Made by a program: the position numbers and the translations under genes. Below, piece by piece: positions 1 through 7,165 of a stretch of 11,611 nt of DNA. Position 1 is the first letter of the stretch. Every line of letters begins with the position of its first letter. The stretch is taken from assembly GCA_945900705.1 (NCBI GenBank), contig CAMDKJ010000038.1:1-11611 (forward strand), read 5' to 3'. The notes below the pieces were generated by a model. The model was not told where the DNA came from. It worked only from the letters and a program-made list of their open reading frames with translations, and ran no database searches. This DNA comes from Bifidobacterium breve. GTDB lineage: Bacteria > Actinomycetota > Actinomycetes > S36-B12.

Positions 1-39
1 GTTCACTGTCATCCATATCTACCCCGTGATTGTTTGAAG

Positions 40-468
40 ATGCGAGCTGATTTCCAGGAGCACCGCCAGCATTTCCAAAGGTTAAAGGATCGACTGCGAC
101 ATGATCAAGGGGGCAACGCGACGGTCGAGTTTGCCCTTGTTGCACCCATCTTGCTTGCGGTCGCCCTTGCTGTTTTACAACTTGCGCTCGCATTGCATGT
201 GCGGGCAACGTTGACTTCGGCTGCGGCCGAGGGAGCAAGGGCAGCGGCTTTGGCCGGGTCTGATCTGGCGGCCGGCGAGCGTAGGGCGAGAGCGATATTG
301 CAGGAGAACATTGCAGCTGGTGTCGTGCATGACATCACGGTGCAGCGCGAGTGGCACGGGGGAGCACTCGTTATCTCGGTTGAGATCGAGGCCGCACTAC
401 CGCTGGTTGGGCTATATGGGCCAACGCGGATGTCCGTGATCGGCCACGCCCTTCAGGAGCACGCGTGA
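40..468 (+). CDS. TadE-like pilus assembly pseudopilin
   Basis: This is a 142-residue small membrane protein of the TadE family, a minor pseudopilin of the Tad (Flp-type IVb pilus) export system, held in the cytoplasmic membrane with its C-terminal part outside. A charged N-terminus (residues 1-24) is followed by the TadE motif GGNATVEFALVAP at 25-37, with the conserved Glu at 30, and one hydrophobic segment at about 31-53. The rest is Ala-rich with short beta-prone stretches. I chose ATG at 40. A TTG at 34 is also in frame, and the frame stays open to the window edge, so a start outside cannot be excluded. Another frame that stops with TGA at 35-37 may be the tail of the preceding gene, which would fit a packed operon. 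No strong Shine-Dalgarno is visible. Its stop overlaps the next start as GTGA. Family assignment is firm; the role in a working pilus is inferred. Confidence 0.8.
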   Translation: MRADFQEHRQHFQRLKDRLRHDQGGNATVEFALVAPILLAVALAVLQLALALHVRATLTSAAAEGARAAALAGSDLAAGERRARAILQENIAAGVVHDITVQREWHGGALVISVEIEAALPLVGLYGPTRMSVIGHALQEHA

Positions 469-920
469 ACGCAATCCGGCAGCGGCTTCGCAACCTATGG
501 TCGGCCGACGAGGGAAACGCGGTCATCGAGTTTCTTATCATCGGGGTTCTGGTCCTAATTCCAATGGCCTATTTGGTGTTATGCGTTATGCGCGTTCAGG
601 CTGCGACATTTGCTTCTACCCAGGCCGTGCGCGAGGCCGGACGAGCCTTCAATTCGGCTGATTCAGTTGGCCAAGGCCAAGTTTCTGCGCGAACGGCAGC
701 CAGATTAGCTTTTTCGGACCAAGGTTTTGAATTTCCGGAGTCGGCCCTTCGCATTAGTTGCCCGGCATCACCATGTTTAGCTGCGGGCAGTGTGGCTGAG
801 GTATCACTGAATTGGCAGGTGCTCTTACCGTGGATTCCGGCCGGGCTAACAAGTGCTGTCTCAGTCCCGATCGAGGTGCATCATCTTGCCCCCGTAGACG
901 ATTATCGAGTGACCGAATGA
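465..920 (+). CDS. TadE-like pseudopilin, second of the trio
   Basis: This 151-residue protein resembles TadE/TadF minor pseudopilins. Residues 16-23 read EGNAVIEF, the prepilin-like motif with Glu22 just ahead of a hydrophobic segment at about 24-46. The exported part carries two close cysteines, Cys99 and Cys104, which could form a small disulfide loop. The start is a GTG that overlaps the TGA of the previous gene by four bases, and its own TGA overlaps the ATG of the next gene by four bases. The three genes are therefore probably translationally coupled and made together. It probably assists assembly of the Tad pilus or a related surface secretion device. The rest of that machinery (ATPase, membrane platform proteins, main pilin) is not in the window and would be expected upstream. 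Confidence 0.75.
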   Translation: MNAIRQRLRNLWSADEGNAVIEFLIIGVLVLIPMAYLVLCVMRVQAATFASTQAVREAGRAFNSADSVGQGQVSARTAARLAFSDQGFEFPESALRISCPASPCLAAGSVAEVSLNWQVLLPWIPAGLTSAVSVPIEVHHLAPVDDYRVTE

Positions 921-1372
921 GAATCAGAAATCGAATTACTGAATGCGGCGATGACCGCGGCAGTGTGCTGCTGCTTGGTGTCGGATTTGTCATCGTGTGT
1001 TTACTTGCCATTGCAGTGGTCACCGATGTGTCGGCAGCTTTTTTGCAGCGCCGTAGCCTGATGTCACTTGCCGATGCCGCGGCAATTGCTGGAGCCCAAG
1101 CCATAGACCAAGGCGCGTATTACGCCAATGGCGCTAGCGTCGGAACTCGACTCAATCCAGGGTTAGTGCGCTCGGCAGCAGCAGCCCATTTGGCGCGCAC
1201 TAATGCCGCATCGAGTATTCCCGGGCTCCACATCGACAGAATCAGCTCAGACGGCGTGCACGTTCTTGTTGCCCTGAGTGCCCCCTTGCGTCTGCCGTTC
1301 TTTGGGCCTGTTCACCAAGAGTTAGCTCACGTCGAGGCATCGGCCCGACTGGATTACCGCCCCAGCCCCTGA
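917..1372 (+). CDS. TadG-like / Rv3654c-type pilus-associated protein
   Basis: This 151-residue membrane protein has a short charged N-terminus, then DRGSVLLLGVGFVIV and a hydrophobic segment at about 15-40. It continues with RRSLMSLADAAAIAGAQA at 46-62, the signature found after the membrane segment in TadG-type and mycobacterial Rv3654c-like proteins. The rest (63-151) is a small outside domain; the large domain of full TadG proteins is absent, as is usual for actinobacterial versions. The frame is open further upstream to a possible start at 812, but ATG 917 is preferred because it overlaps the preceding stop as ATGA and puts the membrane segment at the normal distance from the N-terminus. 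It is the last gene of the Tad group here; prfB follows after 34 bases. Confidence 0.7.
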   Translation: MRIRNRITECGDDRGSVLLLGVGFVIVCLLAIAVVTDVSAAFLQRRSLMSLADAAAIAGAQAIDQGAYYANGASVGTRLNPGLVRSAAAAHLARTNAASSIPGLHIDRISSDGVHVLVALSAPLRLPFFGPVHQELAHVEASARLDYRPSP

Positions 1373-1392
1373 TCGGGCAGGCACCGTGACCG

Positions 1393-1398
1393 TAGGGT
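1393..1398 (+). promoter_or_regulatory. Possible -10 box for prfB
   Basis: TAGGGT fits the actinobacterial -10 pattern TANNNT. It ends 8 bases before the GTG at 1407, so a transcript from it would have almost no leader. No clear -35 box is visible. The overlapping GGTGG could instead act as a Shine-Dalgarno for the same GTG if transcription comes from upstream. Confidence 0.3.
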
Positions 1399-1406
1399 GG
1401 TGGCTT

Positions 1407-2513
1407 GTGACCCCCTTAGAAGCCCAAGAGCGCATGGCTTCTTTGGCAACCACGCTCTCGAGCATTGAAACGGTGTTGAACCTGCCGGCGATGCGCGAGG
1501 CGATCGTGGATTTAGAGGCCCAGGCGTCGGCCCCTGACCTTTGGGATGACCAAGATCGGGCCCAGCAGGTCACTTCTCGGCTTTCATTCGTTCAGGGTGA
1601 AGTCCGGCGGGTTGAAAACCTCCGCCGGCGTTTTGATGACCTGCCGATCCTTTATGAACTTGCTGACGATGAGGGTGATGCTGGTGCCCTCGCCGACGCC
1701 GATAAGGAACTTGAGTCGATGCAGGCAGCCATCGATGAGCTTGAGGTCCGCACCCTTTTATCCGGTGAGTACGACTCACGTGAGGCGCTGATCACTATCC
1801 GGGCCGAGGCCGGTGGCGTTGATGCCGCCGACTGGGCGGAAATGCTGCTGCGGATGTATTCGCGATATTGCGAACGGCATAACTGGTCACTTGAAGTTTA
1901 TGAGACTTCCTACGCTGAAGAAGCCGGCATTAAGTCGGCCACGTTTGCGGTGAAGGCGCCCTACGCCTATGGCACCCTTTCGGTCGAACAGGGCACTCAT
2001 CGATTGGTTCGTATTTCGCCATTTGATAATCAAGGGCGCCGCCAAACCTCATTTGCGGGTGTTGAGGTAATCCCGGTGATAGCGCAAGCCGAGAGCATTG
2101 ATATTCCGGAAGATGATTTGCGTGTTGATGTTTATCGGTCGAGTGGCCCAGGTGGTCAGGGGGTAAACACGACCGACTCTGCGGTGCGCCTCACACATAT
2201 TCCAACCGGTGTTGTGGTGTCGTGTCAAAATGAGCGTTCACAATTGCAAAACCGAGCCACTGCGATGGCAGTACTTCAGGCGAAATTACTCGAGCGCCGC
2301 CGGCAAGAAGATCGAGCCAAGATGGATGCGCTCAAGGGTGATTCGACCGGGTCGTGGGGCAATCAGATGCGCTCTTATGTGCTTCACCCTTACCAAATGG
2401 TGAAAGACCTTCGCACCGAGGAGGAAACCGGCAATACGGCCGCGGTTCTCGATGGCGAGATAGATGCCTTTATTGAGGCCGGAATCCGGTGGCGCAAGCA
2501 GCAGTCCGCCTGA
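1407..2513 (+). CDS. prfB: Peptide chain release factor 2 (RF2)
   Basis: RF2 recognises UGA and UAA stop codons in the ribosomal A site and triggers release of the finished protein. With the start used here the protein has 368 residues, the family's normal length. Visible marks are the N-terminal helical domain with APDLWDDQ, the stop-codon recognition motif SPF (about 204-206), and the catalytic GGQ (about 249-251) within SSGPGGQGVNTTDSAVRLTH, whose Gln is methylated in studied bacteria. Three in-frame starts compete: GTG 1386, GTG 1407 and ATG 1434. GTG 1407 gives the N-terminal length of other actinobacterial RF2 proteins and has GGTGG or a -10-like box close upstream. There is no internal stop or shift site near codon 25, so the autoregulatory +1 frameshift known from E. 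coli prfB is absent. prfB, ftsE and ftsX lie head to tail, as is usual in actinobacteria. Confidence 0.96.
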   Translation: MTPLEAQERMASLATTLSSIETVLNLPAMREAIVDLEAQASAPDLWDDQDRAQQVTSRLSFVQGEVRRVENLRRRFDDLPILYELADDEGDAGALADADKELESMQAAIDELEVRTLLSGEYDSREALITIRAEAGGVDAADWAEMLLRMYSRYCERHNWSLEVYETSYAEEAGIKSATFAVKAPYAYGTLSVEQGTHRLVRISPFDNQGRRQTSFAGVEVIPVIAQAESIDIPEDDLRVDVYRSSGPGGQGVNTTDSAVRLTHIPTGVVVSCQNERSQLQNRATAMAVLQAKLLERRRQEDRAKMDALKGDSTGSWGNQMRSYVLHPYQMVKDLRTEEETGNTAAVLDGEIDAFIEAGIRWRKQQSA

Positions 2514-2530
2514 TCTGGGGCACCTTCGCA

Positions 2531-2536
2531 TAGACT
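2531..2536 (+). promoter_or_regulatory. Possible -10 box for leaderless ftsE transcript
   Basis: TAGACT lies exactly 6 bases before the GTG of ftsE, and no Shine-Dalgarno is present in between. This spacing would place the RNA 5' end at or next to the start codon. The same arrangement occurs before the M23 gene at 4239. No -35 match is evident. The call rests on spacing and pattern only. Confidence 0.35.
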
Positions 2537-2542
2537 GCGTAC

Positions 2543-3232
2543 GTGATCCTGTTCGACGGAGTTACCAAGCTCTACGCAAATCAAGAGCGCCCTGCCTTGG
2601 ACGAGGTTTCCCTTGAGATCGAAAAGGGTGAGTTCGTTTTCCTGGTTGGCCCATCGGGCTCAGGTAAGTCCACCTTCTTGCGGTTAGTGCTGCGCGAGGA
2701 GCGCCCGACTAAAGGTCAGGTTTGGGTTGCGGGCAAAGAGTTGAATCGACTTTCAAATTGGAAAATCCCAGCGTTACGACGACAGATTGGCACCGTGTTT
2801 CAGGACTTCCGGTTGCTTCCGAATAAGACCGTTGCCGAAAATGTCGCCTTCGCATTAGAGGTTATTGGTAAGCCGGCGTCGCATATTCGCAAAGTGGTGC
2901 CCGAAGTTCTCGAAGTCGTAGGCCTCGAAGGCAAAGAGGAGCGGCGGCCCGATGAACTATCGGGTGGCGAGCAGCAACGCGTTGCAATTGCAAGGGCTTT
3001 CGTTAACCGGCCAATCTTGCTCATCGCCGATGAACCGACCGGAAACCTCGACCCGGGCACCTCGGTCGGCATCATGAAGCTGCTCGATCGAATTAATCAA
3101 CTTGGCACGACCGTGGTGATGTCAACCCATGATCAGGCAATTGTTGATCAGATGCGCAGGCGGGTGATTGAGCTCGAGGGTGGTCATGTCGTGCGCGATC
3201 AGTCACGTGGTGTTTACGGGTATGCAAGGTAA
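2543..3232 (+). CDS. ftsE: Cell division ABC ATPase FtsE
   Basis: FtsE is the cytoplasmic ATPase of the FtsEX complex, which uses ATP hydrolysis to drive a shape change in FtsX and so switch on cell-wall hydrolases at the division site. The 229-residue protein has a complete ABC core: Walker A GPSGSGKST (36-44), Q-loop Gln87 in TVFQDFRLLP, signature LSGGEQQR (139-146), Walker B ILLIADEP (158-165) with catalytic Glu164, D-loop near 169-170 and switch His196 in STHD. All catalytic residues are present. The start is GTG 2543, 29 bases after prfB, with no ribosome binding site but a -10-like box 6 bases upstream. ftsX follows after 38 bases. Confidence 0.96.
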   Translation: MILFDGVTKLYANQERPALDEVSLEIEKGEFVFLVGPSGSGKSTFLRLVLREERPTKGQVWVAGKELNRLSNWKIPALRRQIGTVFQDFRLLPNKTVAENVAFALEVIGKPASHIRKVVPEVLEVVGLEGKEERRPDELSGGEQQRVAIARAFVNRPILLIADEPTGNLDPGTSVGIMKLLDRINQLGTTVVMSTHDQAIVDQMRRRVIELEGGHVVRDQSRGVYGYAR

Positions 3233-3270
3233 TCAGTAACTAACCTGACTAGAGATAGGGAGGGATCAGC

Positions 3271-4179
3271 ATGCGCGCAAACTTTGTGGCAAGTGAAGTA
3301 AGCAGCGGCATTCGTCGTAACTTGACCATGACAATGGCAGTAATCATCACTGTTGCTGTTTCACTCGGTCTCTTTGGCGCGAGCATGCTGGTGCGAGCGC
3401 AGGTTTCAACAATGAAGGATTTCTGGTACGACAAAGTTGAGGTATCAATTTTCCTTTGCGGTAAAGGTAGCGATACCCCTTCATGCGCCGGTGGGCCTGT
3501 TACTGAAGCACAGCGCGACCAGATAAAAGCCGACCTCGAATCCCTGAAGCCTCTCGTTGACAGTGTTTACTACGAGTCGCAAGCCGAAGCATTTGCGCGG
3601 TTCCAAGAGCAGTTCAAGAATTCACCGATCGTCGACAACGTGAAACCAACAGCGCTTCCTGAGTCCTTCAGGGTGAAACTCTCTGACCCGACTAAGTACG
3701 ACGTTGTGGCGTCGGCATTTGCTGGTAGGCCTGGAATCGAGCAGGTCAATGATCAACGGAAGATTCTGGATAAGTTCTTCCGATTACTCGGGGGCCTACA
3801 ACTTATTGCGCTGCTAATCGCTTTGTCCATGCTCGTGGTAACGGTGCTACTGATCGTCAACACCATGCGAGTAGCCGCCTTCAGCAGGCGTCGTGAGACC
3901 AGCATCATGCGATTGGTCGGTGCCTCGAACTTTTATATCCAATTGCCATTCTTATTAGAGGCTGCGGTAGCGGCCGGCATCGGGGCGATCTTGGCCGTGG
4001 TTGGGCTGGTGTTTGTCAAAATTATTGTTATTGATCAGGTACTGGCTACGTCCTTCCAATTCACCGCGTTTGTGGGCTGGGATGCGGTGCTAGCAATCGC
4101 CCCACTAATGATTTTGGTGGGCGTCGGCCTAGCCGCGATTGCGGCTTTCTTCACCCTCCGCAAGTATTTGCGGGTCTAA
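3271..4179 (+). CDS. ftsX: Cell division ABC membrane protein FtsX
   Basis: FtsX is the membrane half of FtsEX. It passes the ATP-driven signal from FtsE to a hydrolase or hydrolase activator outside the membrane. The 302-residue protein has the classic layout: a cytoplasmic N-terminus, membrane helix 1 at about 22-44, an extracellular domain at about 45-170, then helices 2 (about 174-197), 3 (about 224-250) and 4 (about 272-295). The MRLVGAS motif (213-219) in the loop after helix 2 is typical of the family. Cys63 and Cys72 lie near the start of the extracellular domain and could form a disulfide. The gene has a purine-rich ribosome binding site (AGGGAGG) about 7 bases before ATG 3271. The secreted M23 protein encoded next is the natural candidate partner for the extracellular domain. 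Confidence 0.95.
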   Translation: MRANFVASEVSSGIRRNLTMTMAVIITVAVSLGLFGASMLVRAQVSTMKDFWYDKVEVSIFLCGKGSDTPSCAGGPVTEAQRDQIKADLESLKPLVDSVYYESQAEAFARFQEQFKNSPIVDNVKPTALPESFRVKLSDPTKYDVVASAFAGRPGIEQVNDQRKILDKFFRLLGGLQLIALLIALSMLVVTVLLIVNTMRVAAFSRRRETSIMRLVGASNFYIQLPFLLEAAVAAGIGAILAVVGLVFVKIIVIDQVLATSFQFTAFVGWDAVLAIAPLMILVGVGLAAIAAFFTLRKYLRV

Positions 4180-4182
4180 GTG

Positions 4183-4211
4183 CGCGTAACCCCGTGTTAC
4201 GCGTGGGGTTA
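4183..4211 (+). promoter_or_regulatory. Two mutually exclusive hairpins / GTAAC-GTTAC palindrome
   Basis: Directly after ftsX, CGCGTAAC (4183-4190) is perfectly complementary to GTTACGCG (4196-4203), with a 5-base loop. Overlapping it, TAACCCC (4187-4193) is perfectly complementary to GGGGTTA (4205-4211). The two stems share bases and cannot form together in RNA. There is no T-run behind either, so this is not a canonical intrinsic terminator. As DNA the first is a good palindrome for a dimeric regulator. It lies 36 bases upstream of the M23 start and just upstream of that gene's possible -10 box. Confidence 0.55.
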
Positions 4212-4226
4212 ATGTGACATAACGGC

Positions 4227-4232
4227 TATTCT
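4227..4232 (+). promoter_or_regulatory. Possible -10 box for leaderless M23 gene transcript
   Basis: TATTCT fits TANNNT and ends exactly 6 bases before the GTG at 4239, as in front of ftsE. The bases between (GGGCAG) are a poor ribosome binding site, which fits leaderless translation. No -35 box is obvious; the hairpin/palindrome at 4183-4211 covers the region where it would lie. Confidence 0.35.
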
Positions 4233-4238
4233 GGGCAG

Positions 4239-5513
4239 GTGCTTCCCCGCCACCGGCTGGCGATTTTGATCGCCCTCGCCAGCGCCTTGCTCCTGCCTGC
4301 TGGTGGGCTGCCCAGTGCTCAGGCTGCCCTTGACCCAGGTAATCGGGTAATTGCGGCTGACATTGACGGCCAGGTGGAGCAGGCCGGCGAAGCCGTCGAT
4401 GCTGCAAATGCCAAAGTGGCGCGGGCCCTGAAGACTTTAGTTTCAGCACGCGGTCAACTACCTGCTGCCCGAAGAGCCAAAGTGGTCTCCGAGAGGTCTG
4501 CAACATCGGCGTTGGTGGAGGCAGACCGGGCGGCAAATGTGGCTCGAATGGCGAATATCGCAGTTATCACTTCGCAGGTTCAGCAACAGCGCGTGAGCAC
4601 CGAACTACAGGCGGTATCAGATCAAATTGATGATGTAGTGCGACTTGTCTACCAGCAAGGCCCTCTTGGTGAGATAGAAGTAATTCTTGATGCGAAAGAT
4701 CCGGGTGATTTCGCATTAAGGCTCGCATCGGTTGACGCGATTTCAAAGTCCCAGGCGACAGCGCAAAGTAACCTTTTCAAAGCCCGAGCCGATCTGGTGA
4801 TGAAAGGCGTCCAGCATGAGGCTCTGAAAGCCACGGCGGAAAAAGCAAAGCATGCCGCAGAGACGCAATTGGCAAACGCCCGGCAGGCGCAAGCCCAGGC
4901 CCGTGCCGCGCAGGCCCGCATTGTGCAGTTGGTGGCTGAACGTAAGGCGTCTTTGGTTATTGCAAAGAAAAATAAGGCAGTGATTGCGAAAAGGTTTCAG
5001 CGGCTAAAAGCAAAGCAGGCTTTGATGGCCAAGCAAGCTGCAGCTGCCGCGAGGCGCGAGGCGGCAAGGCTCGCTGCCCAAGGTGATAGCTCGCCAACTG
5101 GAGATCTGCGATGGCCCATTGACGGTGGCGGAGTCAGCGCAGATGTGGGCCCAAGGGTGCACCCGGTCTACGGCTACGACTCCTGCCACACCGGCACCGA
5201 TATTCGCGGCGCCACAGGCACCCCTATTCATGCAGCTGCCGCGGGAACCGTCGCGATGATCTCCGACGGCGGACCATATGGCCTGGCAACACTTATTGCC
5301 CACGCGGGCGGGCTGACTACCTTTTATGCACACCAGTCAAGCGTCAGCGTCAGCGAAGGCCAGCGCGTAGAGGCGGGCGAGGTGATCGGGGCGGTTGGCG
5401 CCAGCGGATGGGTAACCGGCCCACATCTGCACTTTGAAGTCCGCCTTGGCGGCACCGCCTATGATCCGATGGGTTGGTTCGGGGGCTCTAAGAGCCCGAT
5501 TTCCTGCCAATAG
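4239..5513 (+). CDS. Secreted coiled-coil M23 peptidase, likely FtsEX-controlled hydrolase
   Basis: This is a 424-residue exported peptidoglycan hydrolase, expected to cut peptide cross-links in the wall outside the membrane. Residues 1-29 form a clear signal peptide (MLPRHR, hydrophobic core 7-23, then PSAQA before ALDPG). Residues of about 40-280 are Ala/Lys/Gln/Glu-rich and helical, as in the coiled-coil regulatory arms of EnvC- and PcsB-type proteins. A linker leads to the LytM/M23 domain at about 290-412. Zinc and catalytic residues are all present: His317 and Asp321 (HTGTD), His365 (YAH), His396 and His398 (HLH). It should be an active enzyme, unlike E. coli EnvC, whose M23 domain is inactive. 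Cys316 and Cys423 could pair. The position right after ftsX suggests control by FtsEX, with the coiled coil as the contact; this is inference. In mycobacteria the FtsX partner RipC has an NlpC/P60 domain instead. GTG 4239 is preferred because it begins a good signal peptide. Confidence 0.88.
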   Translation: MLPRHRLAILIALASALLLPAGGLPSAQAALDPGNRVIAADIDGQVEQAGEAVDAANAKVARALKTLVSARGQLPAARRAKVVSERSATSALVEADRAANVARMANIAVITSQVQQQRVSTELQAVSDQIDDVVRLVYQQGPLGEIEVILDAKDPGDFALRLASVDAISKSQATAQSNLFKARADLVMKGVQHEALKATAEKAKHAAETQLANARQAQAQARAAQARIVQLVAERKASLVIAKKNKAVIAKRFQRLKAKQALMAKQAAAAARREAARLAAQGDSSPTGDLRWPIDGGGVSADVGPRVHPVYGYDSCHTGTDIRGATGTPIHAAAAGTVAMISDGGPYGLATLIAHAGGLTTFYAHQSSVSVSEGQRVEAGEVIGAVGASGWVTGPHLHFEVRLGGTAYDPMGWFGGSKSPISCQ

Positions 5514-5527
5514 TGCCCATCTGGGCA
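5514..5527 (+). terminator. Short palindrome after the M23 gene
   Basis: TGCCCA and TGGGCA form a perfect 6-base inverted repeat separated by 2 bases, starting immediately after the stop codon. As RNA it would be a short stem with a tight loop. No T-run follows, so it may slow or stabilise the transcript 3' end rather than terminate it; read-through into smpB is likely. Confidence 0.3.
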
Positions 5528-5579
5528 TTGATCGTGCTCGCTAGGAGCGTTGTTTGTTGAATATTGGAGGTGATGGGCG

Positions 5580-6056
5580 ATGCCACGTGAGACCGGGCGC
5601 AAGGTAATTGCCCAAAACCGTAAGGCGCGGTACGACTACTCGATCGAGGATGTCTTTGAGGCCGGCATGGTGCTTACCGGCACCGAGGTTAAGTCGCTGC
5701 GCGAGGGTCGGGCAACTTTGACCGATGGCTACGCCATTGTTGAAGACGGCGAAATGTGGCTGCGCGGAGTCCACATCCCCGTTTACGACCTGGGCACCTG
5801 GAACAACCATGAACCGCGCCGGCCCAGAAAGTTGCTACTACGACGCGAAGAGATTCGTCGAATAACTAATAAGACCAAAGAATCGGGCTTGACGCTGATC
5901 CCGCTCGCCATGTATTTCAAGGACGGCTACGCCAAGATTGAAATAGCTCTCGCCCGTGGGCGCAAAAGTTACGACAAGCGCCATGCGATAGCCGAGCGTG
6001 AGTCAAAGCGTGAAACAGATCGTGCTACCGGTCGCCGGAGTAAGGGCAACGACTAA
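5580..6056 (+). CDS. smpB: SsrA-binding protein SmpB
   Basis: SmpB binds the tRNA-like part of tmRNA and carries it to ribosomes stalled on broken mRNA, so that the unfinished protein is tagged and released (trans-translation). The 158-residue protein has the family length and sequence: N-terminal NRKARYDYSIEDVFEAG, the GTEVKSLREG block at 34-43, NNHEPRRPRKLLL, and the C-terminal basic tail starting near ARGRKSYDKR, which enters the empty mRNA channel of the ribosome. A strong Shine-Dalgarno, GGAGGTGA (5566-5573), lies 6 bases before ATG 5580. Its RNA partner ssrA is about 1.2 kb downstream, separated by a gene on the opposite strand. Confidence 0.97.
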   Translation: MPRETGRKVIAQNRKARYDYSIEDVFEAGMVLTGTEVKSLREGRATLTDGYAIVEDGEMWLRGVHIPVYDLGTWNNHEPRRPRKLLLRREEIRRITNKTKESGLTLIPLAMYFKDGYAKIEIALARGRKSYDKRHAIAERESKRETDRATGRRSKGND

Positions 6057-6072
6057 GCACGAATTATTAGTG

Positions 6073-6089
6073 GCTGATGTGGCATCGGC
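6073..6089. terminator. Hairpin between convergent smpB and FUSC gene
   Basis: GCTGATG (6073-6079) pairs with CATCGGC (6083-6089), 7 pairs including one G-U, with a 3-base loop. It lies in the 47-base gap between two converging genes. On the minus strand it is followed by A/T-rich sequence (AATAATTC), so it may end transcription from either side. It lacks a clean T-run. Confidence 0.4.
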
Positions 6090-6103
6090 ATGCGCCCGGC
6101 AAT

Positions 6104-7150
6104 TCACTGTTTGGTTTCGTCCTCATTAACTTCTCGGAGGCGGGTAATCCGTTGGGCATGCCCGACCAACCCACCAAGCATGACAATGGACGCGGTGTCA
6201 TCGGCGGCCTCCAGGGCTTGATGAATGCTCGTTTCGCTGGCAGCACTGTCAGTTGTCTGGTCGGCGATGGTTGCGGCGGCGGCGGCGAATACCCGGGCAA
6301 GTGGTGAGAGTTCGTTCGATGAGCCAGCGGCCGGGCGCTCGGTGATCAAGTGGTTCAGGTCTGACGCAATTGAAAGCACGCGTGCTGCTATCACTTGCGT
6401 CACTCGAAGTTGCCCTTCGAGTTCGCGCAGATCGAATTCATGGATAGCCGGCGACCATCGCCGGTGATCACGCACATCTTCAACAGCTACGGCTAGGCGC
6501 ATAGTTTCATCGCGTAGACGAACCGCTTTGTCGAACCAGGTGCGAGTGATATCAGGAGTAAGAGTCAGCTGCACCCCCTGCGCAATGTCATTTAGTAGCT
6601 CAGCAAGTTCGTTTTGGATTGTTGACAATTCGACTTCTGCGCGGCCGACCGGCTTACCTCTACTCGTGAAGTAGGAGGCAACAAGTGCGCAGGCGCCACC
6701 GACCATGACCCCGAGGAATCTTTCAAAGGCGCCCTCCGGGCTCGTCTGTGCGCCGATGACCAAAATGACGGTGACAGCAACAGCCATGGCGGCATATGGA
6801 GCCGAACGTGGGTCAGCCACTTGCAGGAGCCGAATGATGCCGAAACTGGCAAGCACCAAGATCGCGATAGTTGCGGGCCCGAAACCAATTAGTGAAATCG
6901 CGGCGAAAGCGACGGCGGAGCCGGCAACAACCCCGATCACCTGAAAAAGGGCTTCCTTGGCAGCGTGGTGGAAAGTGGCTCGGGTTGCCACCACGGCGGT
7001 AATTGCTGCCGGCACCGGGTCGACAAGAGCTACGGCCCCACCGATCACATATGCCACTGTTGCCGCTGCGGCGGTGAGTACGGCCAAGCGCAGATAGGGG
7101 GAGTGCAGCACGATCTGGCCCAGTTTGTGCCCGGCGCGCTCGCTGCCCAT
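6104..7150 (-). CDS. FUSC-family membrane protein (aromatic acid exporter-like)
   Basis: This is a 348-residue integral membrane protein resembling the FUSC/ArAE superfamily, whose studied members export aromatic acids or other organic anions. The N-terminal half is strongly hydrophobic, with about five or six membrane helices (about 21-42, 46-58, 67-88, 92-110, 118-135, 146-162). It includes the family-like HSPYLRLAVLTAAAATVAYVIG and PRSAPYAAMAVAVTVIL. The C-terminal half (about 170-348) is soluble and helical with many charged residues, as expected for the cytoplasmic domain. I chose ATG 7150, which has GGGAG a few bases upstream and places the first helix at the usual position. A GTG at 7222 is in frame but would add 24 untypical residues and overlap a plausible promoter. 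The substrate cannot be read from the sequence. It is transcribed against smpB and divergently from ssrA. Confidence 0.7.
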   Translation of the reverse strand: MGSERAGHKLGQIVLHSPYLRLAVLTAAAATVAYVIGGAVALVDPVPAAITAVVATRATFHHAAKEALFQVIGVVAGSAVAFAAISLIGFGPATIAILVLASFGIIRLLQVADPRSAPYAAMAVAVTVILVIGAQTSPEGAFERFLGVMVGGACALVASYFTSRGKPVGRAEVELSTIQNELAELLNDIAQGVQLTLTPDITRTWFDKAVRLRDETMRLAVAVEDVRDHRRWSPAIHEFDLRELEGQLRVTQVIAARVLSIASDLNHLITERPAAGSSNELSPLARVFAAAAATIADQTTDSAASETSIHQALEAADDTASIVMLGGLVGHAQRITRLREVNEDETKQ

Positions 7151-7165
7151 CACGCTCCCATCAAA

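Noticed and set aside
812..916. Upstream extension of the TadG-like gene
   Set aside because: It would overlap the preceding gene by over 100 bases and bury the membrane segment; ATG 917 with a 4-base overlap is far more natural.
1440..1520. Programmed frameshift in prfB
   Set aside because: The frame runs without a stop and no CTTTGA-type shift site is present near codon 25.
6104..6307. Small open frames on the plus strand near the FUSC gene 3' end
   Set aside because: They are antisense to the FUSC coding region, with no ribosome binding site or recognisable product.
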